This document shows, piece by piece, positions 10,840 through 19,703 of a stretch of 64,000 bases of DNA (its first letter is position 1; every line of letters begins with the position of its first letter). Both the position numbers and the translations under genes were made by a program. Under the pieces are notes generated by a model, which was not told the DNA's origin, made no database searches, and was given only the letters and a program-made list of their open reading frames with translations. Origin of the DNA: Sphingomonas panacis (GTDB lineage: Bacteria > Pseudomonadota > Alphaproteobacteria > Sphingomonadales > Sphingomonadaceae). The stretch is from contig NZ_CP014168.1 of the NCBI RefSeq assembly GCF_001717955.1, forward strand, positions 2,885,501 through 2,949,500, read 5' to 3'.

Positions 10840-11751
10840 GTGGTGCGAGTCGCACTCGCCGCGCTCGCGCTGCTCGCCGCCGTGCCCGCCATCGCCGCCG
10901 ATGCGCCGCCTGCGTTCACGATCGCGCTGGCGCATCGTCCCGAGGTGCCGGCCGAAATCGCGCTCGGCACGCCGAAGAAACCCGCGATGCCACCCGAACA
11001 ATGGCAGTGGATCAACGGCGATCTCGGTGTCCGCAACGTCTCCGAGGCGACGCTGACCCCGGTGCTGCCACCCGCCGGGGCCGAGACCGGTGCGGCGGTG
11101 ATCGTCGCGCCGGGTGGCGGCTTCCTCGGCCTCGCGATCGATACCGAGGGCTATCGGGTCGCGCATTGGCTCGCCGATCATGGCATCGCCGCGTTCGTGC
11201 TCAAATATCGCACGCTCGCGACACCGGCCGATTTCGCCACCTATCGTCGTGAGATGATCGCGGTCCGTACCGGCACCGGCCCTGCGAGCTTCCGCCCTCC
11301 GGCGGGCACGCCCCCGGAAGCGCTTGCCGACGGCATCGCCGCGCTGAAACTGGTTCATGCTCGTGCGGCGGAATGGAAGATCGACCCGGCGCGGATCGGC
11401 ATGATGGGCTTTTCGGCGGGCGCCTTCACGACGCTGAGTGTCGCGCTCGCAGGCGATCCCGCCGCGCGGCCGGCGTTCATCGCGCCGATCTACGGTCCGC
11501 TCGATGCGGTGCAGGCGCCCGCTGGTGCGCCGCCGATGTTCGTGGCGCTGGCGAGCGACGATCCGTTGTTCTGGACGGGCGGCACCGGCCTGATCAAAAG
11601 CTGGTCGAAGGCACATGCGCTGGTCGAGTTCCACCTCTATCAGCGTGGCGGCCACGGCTTCGGGCTGGGCGCGGCCAGAACCACGACGACCGACTGGATC
11701 GAGGGATTCCGGCGCTGGCTGGAAGCCAACGGGATGTTGCGGACACGGTGA
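10840..11751 (+). CDS. Secreted alpha/beta hydrolase (esterase/lipase-like)
   Basis: Alpha/beta hydrolase of 303 residues with an N-terminal signal peptide (ALAALALLAAVPAIAA, cleavage near residue 20), so probably periplasmic. The oxyanion-hole segment PGGGF is at 91-95, the nucleophile elbow GFSAGA at 190-195 (Ser192), a candidate acid Asp in ASDDPLFW and the His in QRGGHGFGLG. This is the arrangement of acetyl-xylan or carbohydrate esterases of the BD-FAE type. The start is GTG at 10840, the base after the stop of the MFS gene. A likely role is removing acyl groups from an incoming glycoside; this is inferred. A bidirectional hairpin terminator overlaps its stop codon. Confidence 0.85.
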   Translation: MVRVALAALALLAAVPAIAADAPPAFTIALAHRPEVPAEIALGTPKKPAMPPEQWQWINGDLGVRNVSEATLTPVLPPAGAETGAAVIVAPGGGFLGLAIDTEGYRVAHWLADHGIAAFVLKYRTLATPADFATYRREMIAVRTGTGPASFRPPAGTPPEALADGIAALKLVHARAAEWKIDPARIGMMGFSAGAFTTLSVALAGDPAARPAFIAPIYGPLDAVQAPAGAPPMFVALASDDPLFWTGGTGLIKSWSKAHALVEFHLYQRGGHGFGLGAARTTTTDWIEGFRRWLEANGMLRTR

Positions 11752-11777
11752 AATCCTCCGCTCATGCGGAGGATTTT
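11751..11777. terminator. Bidirectional intrinsic terminator
   Basis: A perfect ten-base stem (AAATCCTCCG at 11751-11760, CGGAGGATTT at 11767-11776) with a six-base loop and a run of T on each exit side. It lies between the convergent esterase and GH3 genes, using the last base of the esterase stop codon, and could stop transcription both ways. Confidence 0.8.
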
Positions 11778-11779
11778 GC

Positions 11780-14149
11780 TTACCGCGAGAGCGTAACCAC
11801 CAGCCCGGCATCTTCCGCGTCGCGCGCGACACGCAAGGCGATTTCGCCGGTGATTTCGGCCCAACCATCCTCCGCCCATAGCCGCAGCAGGCGCGGTTCG
11901 ACGGCGATCTCGACGCGACGTTGTTCGGCGGGAGCGAGCGACACTTTCGCAAAACCGAGCAGCGCACATTCGGGCGCGTCGCGATACACCTGCACCACCT
12001 CCGCGCCGGCTCGCGCCGAGACGTTGCGCACCAGCACCGACACCGCGCCGTCCTCGATGCGCACGTCCGACCAGTCGAACCGCGCATAGCCGAAGCCACT
12101 GCCGAGTGCGTGGCGCGCCGGCGTGCCGTTGGCGATCAGCCCGCGATAGCCGAAGCGGGTGCCCTCGTCATAGGCGAGCCGCCCGTCGGCATCGGGGGTC
12201 AGCGCATAGCCGCAATATTCCGATTCGGCGCGCGCGATACTGACCGGCATCCGCCCGCCCGGCTCGCGGTCGCCCGACAGCACGCTCGCGAGCGCGGGCG
12301 CGAAACCTTGGCCCGGATACCATGCCACCATCAGCGCGGCGACCTGATCGCCCCATTCGGCATCGAAGGCGTGGCCGACGTTGACGATCGCGGCGGTGCG
12401 CGGGTTCGCGGCGGCGACCGCCTCGATCAGCGCGAGTTGCTCGGGCGCGAGCCTGGTGTCGGGCCGGTCCTTGCTTTCGACGCTCGAATCGGAGGTTTCG
12501 CCGACGATCAGGAACACCGCATCGGCATCGCGCGCTGCCGCGACCGCGCGGGCGAGCATCGCCGCCGGGCTGTCGGGGGCGCGGAGGCCGTACCACAGGC
12601 CATGAACGCGCGCCGGCGTATAGCCGAACTCGACGGTGACGCGCACCTCCTGTCCGGCCGAAAGCATGACCTCGACACTATCGGCATCGCCGCTTTTCAG
12701 CGCGCCCATCACATCCTTGGCGGGCAGTTCGCGGCCGCCGCGCAGCACTTCGCGCCCATCGATGAGCAGCCGGGCGAGGCCGGTCGCGCCGAGATAGAAG
12801 CGATGCGCGCCATCGGTTTCCGCACGGAATAGCCCGCTGGCGCGCACCGAGCCGGGCTGGTCGAACCGGCCCTGATCGTGGACGCCGACGAACCATACCA
12901 ACGAGTTGGTCGCGCGCGTCTCGCTGAAGCGCGGTGTGCCCGAGCAATCCGTGCTGTCGAAATAGTCGAGCGTCATGCCGCTCACGCAGCCGTCGCCGAT
13001 GTCGCGACCAGGTGCTACCGGCATTGCGGGCAGGCGCGGTTGCGGATCGACGCCGGGTTCGAACACGATCTCGCAGTCGGCGCCATAGCGCGCGCGGATC
13101 GCGGCGACCGGCGTCGGCGTGTCGGGCGATACCGAGATTTTGGCGAAGGTGCCGCCCTGATAGCAGGGCGCGGCGGCGTTCGGGCCGATCACCGCGATCC
13201 GCTTCACTACGCCGGGCGCGAGCGGCAGCAGATCGCCTTGGTTGCGCAGCAGCACGAAGCCTTCGGCGGCGGCCTGTTCGAGAATATCGGCGGCCTCTTC
13301 GGGTGCGGGCGGGGTCTTCGGTCCGGTCACGCGCCGCGCGGTCGCGGCGACGCGCGCTGCGGCATCGCGCACGCGGGCGGGATCTACCCGGCCGGCCGTC
13401 ACCGCCTCGGCGATTTTCGGCCCCATGAAGCGCGCCGGGCCGGGCATCTCCAGATCGAGTCCGCTGGTGATCGTGCCCTCGGTCGAATGCGTGCCGAACC
13501 AGTCGCTCATCACCAGATAGGGGAAGCGCCATTCGTCCTTGACGATGCGGGTGATGACGTGCGCCTGTTCCGAGCACCAATCGCCGTTGACGCGATTATA
13601 CGCGGCCAGCATCCCCACGCAGCCGGCGGCGGCGGCGAGCTCGAACGGCAGCAAATACACTTCGCGCAGTGTGCGTTCATCGACCCGGACATCGACGAAG
13701 TCGCGCCCGGTCTCGCTGTCGTTGCAGACGAGGTGTTTGGCGACCGATCCGGTGCCGGTCGATTGCAGTCCAGTGATCCACGCCGCACCGAGCACGCCCG
13801 CCAGCAGCGGATCTTCCGAGAAATATTCGAAGGCGCGGCCAGCGAGCGGGCTTCGCGCGAGGTTGACGTTGGGCGCGAGCACCGCATCGACGTCGCGCGC
13901 GACCGCGTCGCCGCCGATCATCCGACCGACCTCGGCGACCAGCGCGACGTTCCAGCTCGCGCCGAGCGCGGTGGGGCAGGGGCTGAGCAGCGAGACTTCG
14001 CGCTCGTCGATCCGGCCGCTGGCGATTCCCATCGGTCCGTCGGCCATGCTGAACGACGGGATATCCGCGTCCGCAATCGCAACGCTCGTCCACATCGTCG
14101 CGCCCGCCGTCAGCGTGGCGGCTTCGGTCAGGGTCAATGCGCGGGTCAT
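11780..14149 (-). CDS. Glycoside hydrolase family 3 beta-glucosidase with PA14-like insert
   Basis: GH3 glycosidase of 789 residues with the usual layout. The TIM-barrel domain has KHLVCNDSE near 139 and the nucleophile motif VMSDWFG with Asp216. The alpha/beta sandwich follows, with a PA14-like insertion around 410-540 that shapes the substrate pocket in known members, and a fibronectin-III-like C-terminus. No signal peptide is visible, so the enzyme should act in the cytoplasm. The frame is open 200 codons further upstream, but ATG 14149 fits the family and overlaps the stop of the flavin reductase gene (ATGA). Last gene of the monooxygenase-reductase-glycosidase operon. Probably releases terminal sugars from beta-glycosides. 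Confidence 0.92.
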   Translation of the reverse strand: MTRALTLTEAATLTAGATMWTSVAIADADIPSFSMADGPMGIASGRIDEREVSLLSPCPTALGASWNVALVAEVGRMIGGDAVARDVDAVLAPNVNLARSPLAGRAFEYFSEDPLLAGVLGAAWITGLQSTGTGSVAKHLVCNDSETGRDFVDVRVDERTLREVYLLPFELAAAAGCVGMLAAYNRVNGDWCSEQAHVITRIVKDEWRFPYLVMSDWFGTHSTEGTITSGLDLEMPGPARFMGPKIAEAVTAGRVDPARVRDAAARVAATARRVTGPKTPPAPEEAADILEQAAAEGFVLLRNQGDLLPLAPGVVKRIAVIGPNAAAPCYQGGTFAKISVSPDTPTPVAAIRARYGADCEIVFEPGVDPQPRLPAMPVAPGRDIGDGCVSGMTLDYFDSTDCSGTPRFSETRATNSLVWFVGVHDQGRFDQPGSVRASGLFRAETDGAHRFYLGATGLARLLIDGREVLRGGRELPAKDVMGALKSGDADSVEVMLSAGQEVRVTVEFGYTPARVHGLWYGLRAPDSPAAMLARAVAAARDADAVFLIVGETSDSSVESKDRPDTRLAPEQLALIEAVAAANPRTAAIVNVGHAFDAEWGDQVAALMVAWYPGQGFAPALASVLSGDREPGGRMPVSIARAESEYCGYALTPDADGRLAYDEGTRFGYRGLIANGTPARHALGSGFGYARFDWSDVRIEDGAVSVLVRNVSARAGAEVVQVYRDAPECALLGFAKVSLAPAEQRRVEIAVEPRLLRLWAEDGWAEITGEIALRVARDAEDAGLVVTLSR

Positions 14150-14712
14150 GCCGCCTCCGATACTCCGAACGTCATGATCTGGCGCGCCTGCAACGCCACC
14201 TGCGCGGCGATACCGGCATCGATGAGCGTGCCGTCGGCACCGAACGGCTTCTGTTCGATCGAGTTGATCGCGATGCCGACCGGGGTCGGCCAGCCGCGCA
14301 TCGCGTGGACGATGCCGCGCAACGCGGCGAGCGTCACGCCGCCCGCCTGCCATCCCGCCGCCGAGACGATCAGCCCGATCGGCATCCCGTCGAAATAGAC
14401 GCGCGCGTCGCCGCGGGTGTCTTCGAGCAGGTCGATCGCGTTCTTGACGAGGCCGGAGACGCCGCCGTGATAGCCGGGGCTGGCGATCACCAGCGCATCG
14501 GCCGCGCGTACCGCTGCGACCAGCGCCTGCTCGGCGGCGTTGCGGGTCGGCGCCTCTGGGTTGAAGTGCGGCAGCTCGCTGAGTGCGATGCCGTCGAACA
14601 TCACCGCCTCCGCACCCAGCGCCGCACATTCCGCCAGCACCGCGCGCGCGAGCATTTCGCTCGACGACCGCGGCCTGAGCGTGCCGCCGATCCCGACGAC
14701 CCGGCGCGCCAT
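14146..14712 (-). CDS. NAD(P)H-dependent FMN reductase
   Basis: Flavodoxin-fold reductase of 188 residues. The phosphate-binding loop GGTLRPRSSS is at 9-18 and the flavin-contacting SPGYHGGVSG at about 78-87, as in SsuE/MsuE-type reductases that hand reduced FMN to a partner monooxygenase. Its ATG shares one base with the stop of the luciferase-like gene (TGATG), and its stop overlaps the GH3 start (ATGA). This is strong evidence that it serves the adjacent monooxygenase as the reductase half of a two-component system. Cytoplasmic. Confidence 0.88.
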   Translation of the reverse strand: MARRVVGIGGTLRPRSSSEMLARAVLAECAALGAEAVMFDGIALSELPHFNPEAPTRNAAEQALVAAVRAADALVIASPGYHGGVSGLVKNAIDLLEDTRGDARVYFDGMPIGLIVSAAGWQAGGVTLAALRGIVHAMRGWPTPVGIAINSIEQKPFGADGTLIDAGIAAQVALQARQIMTFGVSEAA

Positions 14713-15809
14713 CAGGCGAACGCGGGCATGACCTTGCTCGAAAGCAGGTCAAGTGTCTGGTTGGCGAAGCCGAGCCGCTGCTCGGTGAGCGGGCCGGTGG
14801 TGGTGCCGCACAGCACGTTGCCGATGCCGAGTTCCTGGTACGGCTTGAGGTGTTCGATCACCGTTTCGGGCGAGCCGTACAGGCACCACGTCCCGATCCA
14901 GCCATCGTCGAGCGCGTTGACGTTGACGTCTTGCTTCTTGTTGGCGTCGTCCGCCTCGGCACGGCGGTTGAACGCGTTCTCGCGATCGACCGCGTCCTGA
15001 TAGCCCTTGAGGATGATCTCAAGTTCCTCGCGCGCCTGTTCGTCGGTCTCGGCGATGTGGACACACTGATAGGTGTGCGTCGTCCAGTCGAGCGCCGCCG
15101 CGATCGCGGCTTGGTCGTGGCCAGCCTCATCGAGCAGGCGGCGATAGTTGCCGAAATGCTTGGTGACGTGCGCGAGTGGCTCGGTGCCGTAGATCTGCGG
15201 CGGGGTGAAGGCCGGGATGAAGGCGGGCCAGGCGTTCTCGGCGGCGCGGCGCGCGCTCGATTCGCGGAAGGCGACCGGCATCAGCCGGGCGTGGTGCTCG
15301 CCATAGGGTGTCGGCGTGATGCGCTGGAGCACGCGCCCCTGATACGGCCCGTTGTCGATCACCACGGCGGGATCGTCCATCCGCTTCGCCCAGAGTTCTT
15401 CGGCGGTCGCGAGGTTCTTCTCGGCGAGCGCGCTGGCTTCCTTGTAGTTGACCGCGAAGCCGATCATCTCCTCGGGCGTGGTGCCCGAGCCGATGCCGAC
15501 GAGCAGCTTGCCCTTGGTGAGATGGTCGAGCACGTTGATCCGTTCGGCGAAGCGCACGGGATGGTGCAGCGGCACCGACACCACCGAGAAGCCGAAATAC
15601 ATCTCGGGCATCCGCGCGGCGAGATAAGCGGCGAGCAGGAAGCTATCGCTCGCGACCGGCATGTACCCGTTGAAATGGTGATCTGGCATGAAGATCGCCG
15701 AGAAACCGAGATCGCCGGCGCGCTCGGCATGGTCGATCAGATCGGTGATGAGGCGACCGTCTTCTTCTGGCTTTGTCGAACGAGCGTTGAGGAACACCGA
15801 AAACCGCAT
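14712..15809 (-). CDS. LLM-class flavin-dependent monooxygenase (luciferase-like)
   Basis: Bacterial-luciferase-fold protein of 365 residues. The N-terminus (FSVFLNAR, then IFMPDHHFNGYMP) and the LLVGIGSGTTPEEM stretch are typical of FMNH2-dependent monooxygenases. A very strong purine-rich ribosome-binding site (GGAGGAGGGG) precedes the ATG. The flavin reductase follows with a one-base overlap and a GH3 glycosidase follows that, so one transcript encodes oxygenase, reductase and sugar remover. This suggests oxygenative attack on the aglycone of a glycoside. First gene of the operon, with a TTGACA/TACTAT promoter candidate upstream. Substrate unknown. Confidence 0.87.
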   Translation of the reverse strand: MRFSVFLNARSTKPEEDGRLITDLIDHAERAGDLGFSAIFMPDHHFNGYMPVASDSFLLAAYLAARMPEMYFGFSVVSVPLHHPVRFAERINVLDHLTKGKLLVGIGSGTTPEEMIGFAVNYKEASALAEKNLATAEELWAKRMDDPAVVIDNGPYQGRVLQRITPTPYGEHHARLMPVAFRESSARRAAENAWPAFIPAFTPPQIYGTEPLAHVTKHFGNYRRLLDEAGHDQAAIAAALDWTTHTYQCVHIAETDEQAREELEIILKGYQDAVDRENAFNRRAEADDANKKQDVNVNALDDGWIGTWCLYGSPETVIEHLKPYQELGIGNVLCGTTTGPLTEQRLGFANQTLDLLSSKVMPAFA

Positions 15810-15849
15810 TTTTCCCCTCCTCCATTTTAGAATTAGCGTTCGTATTTCG

Positions 15850-15876
15850 ATAGTATTCGGAAGACGTTGTTGTCAA
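15850..15876 (-). promoter_or_regulatory. Putative promoter of the monooxygenase operon
   Basis: On the minus strand a perfect TTGACA (15876-15871) is followed after 15 bases by TACTAT (15855-15850), within the 148 bp between the monooxygenase start and the end of the MFS gene. The near-direct repeat GTATTTCG/GTATTCG overlaps the -10 box and could be an operator. Same 15-base spacing as the TonB-receptor promoter. Pattern match only. Confidence 0.45.
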
Positions 15877-15957
15877 GCGCCGGCCACAGGATGTTTGCGC
15901 TTGCTCATCGTTTTTCCCGAGGGTGATGAGAACGCAATTCCAATATCGAAGGTGCGA

Positions 15958-17361
15958 TCAGGCAGGTTCGAAGATCGCGCGCGGCAGGGTCGCCGCGCAC
16001 AGCGCGCAGGCCAGCAACAGCACTTCGATCACCACAATCGAGCCGACCAGACTTCGCTCGCCACCGATCGCGAAGAACGCGCCGCCGACCAGGGCCACGC
16101 CGAACGCGCCGCCGATCTGCTGCACCGTCTTGAGGATGCCGCTCGCCGCGCCGGCATGGCCACGCTCGACTCGCGACACAGCGATCGGCGCGATCGGTGC
16201 CGACACCATGCCCATGCCGACGCCCGCGACGAGCACCAGCGGCAACAGCGTCCAGAGGCCGTGCGTAGCGCTTGCGATCCAGCCGAGCGTGCCGCCGTAG
16301 AACAGCGCAAGCAGGCCCGCGCCGCCGACGATCAGCCACTTGCCCGCGCGTCGTGCGTAGGTGCGCCCGAGCACCGCCATACCGAACATCACGCCCGCGC
16401 TGAACGGCACGTGGATCAATCCGGCCTGAAGCGGCGTGAACCCCGACAGTTTCTGGAGCGTATAGGCGAACAGGAACAGAAAGCCGGTGTTGGCGGCGGA
16501 AAAGGCCAATGCGATGCCGAGGCCCCCTCGAAACACCGCGTTCGACAGCAGCGCCGGATCGAACACCACCGGCGCGCCGCGCGCCGCGCGCCGCTTGAGC
16601 AGCCGCCACATGAAGACGAGCAGAGCCAAGCCGCCGAGCAGCAGCAGCGCGCTCCTCGCGCCGAAGGCGGCGTGTTCGCTTTGGACGAGCGGAAAGAACA
16701 AAGCCGCCAGCGCCACGCCGAACAGCGCCGTGCCGATCAGGTCGATTCGCACGCGATGCTCCGCACGGTGGCGCGGCAGCAGCCACCAGCCGGCGACAAG
16801 CGCGAGCACGCCGACCGGCCCGTTGATGAGGAACACGGTGCGCCAGCCCAGTCCGCCGATGTTCGCCGCGATCAATACCCCGCCAAGGATCGGCCCCGAG
16901 ATCGCGGCGAGCCCGCCGATCACCCCGAACCATGCGAGCCGCGAAATCCGCTCGACCGGCGTGTACAGCAGCTGGATCATCGTCAGCACCTGCGGCGCCA
17001 TGATCGCGCCCGCCGCCCCCTGCGCCACCCGCGCGGCGATCAGCGCGTCCGCGCTTCCCGCCGCGCCGCACGCGAGCGAGGCGAGGGTGAAGCCGGCGAC
17101 GCCGAGCAGGAACATCGCCCGCCCGCCGAACAGGTCACCCAAGCGCCCGCCGAGGATCAGCAGCACCGAGAAAGCGAGCGCATAGCCCGCCACGATCCAT
17201 TGCGCCGCCGCGCCATCGCCGCCGAAATCGCGCTGAATCGCGGGGAGCGCGGTGTTGACGATCGTCAGATCGACGATTTCGAGCACCAACCCGATCACGA
17301 GCGTGAAGAACGCGAGGCTCTTCTGCCGCGGCGTCATCGCCGCGGGGTCGATCGCGCTCAA
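15958..17361 (-). CDS. MFS transporter, DHA2 (EmrB/QacA-like) type
   Basis: Drug:H+ antiporter-2-like permease of about 467 residues. The helix-1 motif LEIVDLTIVNTALP and the loop GGRLGDLFGGR are typical of EmrB/QacA relatives. A TTG start at 17361 overlaps the stop of the GMC gene (TTGA) and has AAGGAAAG at correct spacing. The alternative ATG 17337 lacks a ribosome-binding site. Fourth gene of the TonB receptor, small subunit, GMC, MFS operon. It could export a toxic product or move the oxidised glycoside; homology alone favours export. Confidence 0.85.
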   Translation of the reverse strand: MSAIDPAAMTPRQKSLAFFTLVIGLVLEIVDLTIVNTALPAIQRDFGGDGAAAQWIVAGYALAFSVLLILGGRLGDLFGGRAMFLLGVAGFTLASLACGAAGSADALIAARVAQGAAGAIMAPQVLTMIQLLYTPVERISRLAWFGVIGGLAAISGPILGGVLIAANIGGLGWRTVFLINGPVGVLALVAGWWLLPRHRAEHRVRIDLIGTALFGVALAALFFPLVQSEHAAFGARSALLLLGGLALLVFMWRLLKRRAARGAPVVFDPALLSNAVFRGGLGIALAFSAANTGFLFLFAYTLQKLSGFTPLQAGLIHVPFSAGVMFGMAVLGRTYARRAGKWLIVGGAGLLALFYGGTLGWIASATHGLWTLLPLVLVAGVGMGMVSAPIAPIAVSRVERGHAGAASGILKTVQQIGGAFGVALVGGAFFAIGGERSLVGSIVVIEVLLLACALCAATLPRAIFEPA

Positions 17362-19061
17362 ATCTTTCCTTCTTTCAGCATCGTCACCGCCGCATCGGCC
17401 GCGCGCGCGGTGAGCGCCATATAGGTGAGCGACGGGTTCTGACACGCCGAGCTGCTCATCTGCGCGCCATCGGTGACGAACAGGTTGGCGATCTGATGCG
17501 CCTGACTCCAGCGGTTGAGCACCGAGGTCGCCGGGTCCCAACCCATCCGCGCGCCGCCCATCTCGTGAATCGCGGTGCCGCCAGGGCCGGGGCGGTCGAA
17601 GCCCATCAGCACCTGACCGCCCGCGGCGGTGAGCATCTCGGACGCTTCGGCCTTGGCCTGCGCCAGCGCCGCGAGTTCTTCCTTGCCGAACGCGAAGGCG
17701 ACGTTGAGCTGCGGGATGCCGTGCGCGTCGGTCTTGACGCGATCGAGAGTCAGCCGGTTGGTCGCGCGCGGCACGCAATCGGCGAAGCCGACCAGCACCA
17801 TCCGCCACGGCCCGACGTCGCGCATCCGAGCTTTATAGTCTTCGCCGATGCCGGCTTCGCGCTTGGCGCGAGTCCACGTGCTTTGCAGCGCGCCCCCCTG
17901 GAACGAGAAGCCGCGCGTGTGGCCAATGCCGTCCATCACATCCATGTTGCGGTAGCGCGGTACGATCACACCGGTCGGGCGGTTTCCGAAGCTGGTGTGG
18001 CCTTCGAACCCCGGCATCAGCGCCGCCGCCGATAATGTGTTGGCATGGTCCATGATGTGCGTGCCGAGCACGCCGCTGCCATTGGCGAGTCCGTGCGGCA
18101 TCGCCTCGCTGGTCGAGTTGAGCAGCAGATGGTTCGAGTTGAACGATCCTGCGTTGAGGAACACGATTCGCGCGGTCGCTTGCTTGCGCGTGTTGTCGAT
18201 GGTGTCGAACCAGCGCACGCCGGTGACGCGCTGGGTTGCCGGATCGTATTCGATCTTCTCGACGATCGCGTCGGTGATGAGCGTGAGCCGCCCGGTTTTC
18301 TTCGCGGCGGGCAGGGTGCTCGATTGCGTCGAGAAATACGCGCCATAGGAGCACCCGCGCGCGCAGATGCTGCGCGAATGGCAGGCGCCGCGCCCCTGAT
18401 CGGGCTTGGCCTCGGTCAGATTGGCGGTGCGGCCGATCGTCAGCACGCGGCCCGGATAGCGTTCGGCCAGCACGCCGCGCACATGCTGCTCGACCGCATT
18501 GAGCGCCATCGGCGGCTGGAACTTGCCGTCGGGTAATTGTTTCAGCCCCTCGGCCGCGCCCGATACGCCGATGAACTCCTCGACCTTGTCGTACCACGGT
18601 GCCAGATCGGCGTAGCGGATCGGCCAGTCGGTGCCGTGGCCGTCGCGCTTGTTCGCGCCGAAATCATAGTCCGACCAACGGTACGATTGCCGCCCCCATG
18701 TGAGTGAGCGTCCGCCGAGCTGATAGCTGCGGAACCAGGTGAAATCGCTGCCCGGCGCGGTGGAATAGGGGTTCTCGCCATCATTTACGAAATGCCCCTG
18801 CGTGAATTCGGTGAAATGCCGGTTGAGCGCCTGCACCGGATATTCCTCGCGGTAGAGTTCCGCGTCGCCGAGGCCCCGGAACGGCATGTCCCACGGCGCC
18901 TTGGTCTCGGTTTCATAATCGACCTGATGCTCGATCTTGCGCCCGCGCTCGATCATCAGCACGCGTAGGCCCGCCTCGGTCAGTTCCTTGGCCGCCCAGC
19001 CGCCGGTGATGCCGGAGCCGACCACGATCGCGTCGAATTCAGGAGTGTTCATCTGGGTCAT
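17358..19061 (-). CDS. GMC family oxidoreductase, putative glucoside 3-dehydrogenase large subunit
   Basis: FAD-dependent GMC oxidoreductase of 567 residues. The FAD Rossmann loop GSGITG is at 15-20; HEMGGARMG and SACQNPSLTYMAL near the C-terminus hold the catalytic His and Asn. A C-x5-C-x3-C motif (Cys227, Cys233, Cys237) matches the spacing of the [3Fe-4S] ligands I recall in bacterial FAD-glucose and fructose dehydrogenases, so it should pass electrons to a cytochrome rather than to oxygen. It overlaps the Tat-signal small-subunit gene (ATGA); lacking its own signal, it is probably exported as a complex. This family includes glucoside 3-dehydrogenases. Sugar specificity is inferred. No cytochrome c gene is nearby. 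Confidence 0.88.
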   Translation of the reverse strand: MTQMNTPEFDAIVVGSGITGGWAAKELTEAGLRVLMIERGRKIEHQVDYETETKAPWDMPFRGLGDAELYREEYPVQALNRHFTEFTQGHFVNDGENPYSTAPGSDFTWFRSYQLGGRSLTWGRQSYRWSDYDFGANKRDGHGTDWPIRYADLAPWYDKVEEFIGVSGAAEGLKQLPDGKFQPPMALNAVEQHVRGVLAERYPGRVLTIGRTANLTEAKPDQGRGACHSRSICARGCSYGAYFSTQSSTLPAAKKTGRLTLITDAIVEKIEYDPATQRVTGVRWFDTIDNTRKQATARIVFLNAGSFNSNHLLLNSTSEAMPHGLANGSGVLGTHIMDHANTLSAAALMPGFEGHTSFGNRPTGVIVPRYRNMDVMDGIGHTRGFSFQGGALQSTWTRAKREAGIGEDYKARMRDVGPWRMVLVGFADCVPRATNRLTLDRVKTDAHGIPQLNVAFAFGKEELAALAQAKAEASEMLTAAGGQVLMGFDRPGPGGTAIHEMGGARMGWDPATSVLNRWSQAHQIANLFVTDGAQMSSSACQNPSLTYMALTARAADAAVTMLKEGKI

Positions 19062-19690
19062 CCGAAATCGACCGCGCTCCAGTCGCTGGAAAAGGCGGGG
19101 GTATGCGGGGCAAGCGGTAGGTCGGGATCGAAGCGGCCGGGATCGAGCACGTAGCGTAGCTCCCGCGACCCACCCGCTTGCGATGTGTAATAGCCAGTGA
19201 GGATCAGCGCCTTGAGCGCGCGCCACGGGTGTTTGTCGGCGCCTTGCGCGAACGCCTCGGCATCGAGCCGGGCGAGCGCGGCGCTTTGTTCGGCGGGTTT
19301 GCGCGCCAGCCAGTCGCTGCGTCCGCGCGCGTCGAGCGCATCCTCTAGCCAGTCAAGGAAGCGGAGCGATCCGTCCGGGCGCTGGAAGCGTGCGAGCTGT
19401 GGCATGCCCGCCGCTCCGCTCGGCGCGCGGGTGCCGTCCAGGCCGTGCGCCAGCGCGAGGATCACGAAATCGCCGACCCCCACGTCGCCCGCGCCCGGCG
19501 TCGCGGTGCGCGGGATGACGTGCTGGCTGGCGGCGGTGATGATCGCGCGCTGCCGGTCGGTCGGTGCGTCGTCTGCCGATAAGGCCGAGAGCGACACCAC
19601 TGCCGCCGGCACGCCGATCGCCGCCGCGAGCAAGGCAATGCCGCCGATCAGCTCACGCCGGTTCCACTGCTTTGCCTCACTCACGGTCAT
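19058..19690 (-). CDS. Gluconate 2-dehydrogenase subunit 3 family protein (Tat-exported)
   Basis: Small subunit of a membrane-associated flavin dehydrogenase, 210 residues. The N-terminus has a twin-arginine-like signal (NRRELIGG, Arg11-Arg12, then a hydrophobic stretch to about residue 38), consistent with Tat export of the folded complex. The remainder matches the helical gluconate_2-dh3 family. ATG 19690 has AGGAG just upstream and the gene begins 13 bp after the TonB receptor stop. Its stop overlaps the start of the GMC gene. In known systems this subunit acts as chaperone and export partner of the large subunit and is needed for activity. Confidence 0.88.
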   Translation of the reverse strand: MTVSEAKQWNRRELIGGIALLAAAIGVPAAVVSLSALSADDAPTDRQRAIITAASQHVIPRTATPGAGDVGVGDFVILALAHGLDGTRAPSGAAGMPQLARFQRPDGSLRFLDWLEDALDARGRSDWLARKPAEQSAALARLDAEAFAQGADKHPWRALKALILTGYYTSQAGGSRELRYVLDPGRFDPDLPLAPHTPAFSSDWSAVDFG

Positions 19691-19703
19691 GTCTCCTGAT
19701 CGA

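Noticed and set aside
12878..14398. Plus-strand frame of over 500 codons opposite the GH3 gene
   Set aside because: Arg/Ala/His-rich, no recognisable domain, and fully antisense to a clear GH3 enzyme; long shadow frames are expected at this GC content.
14150..14752. 200-codon N-terminal extension of the GH3 gene
   Set aside because: The extension is an out-of-frame reading of the flavin reductase gene; the ATGA overlap at 14149 marks the real start.
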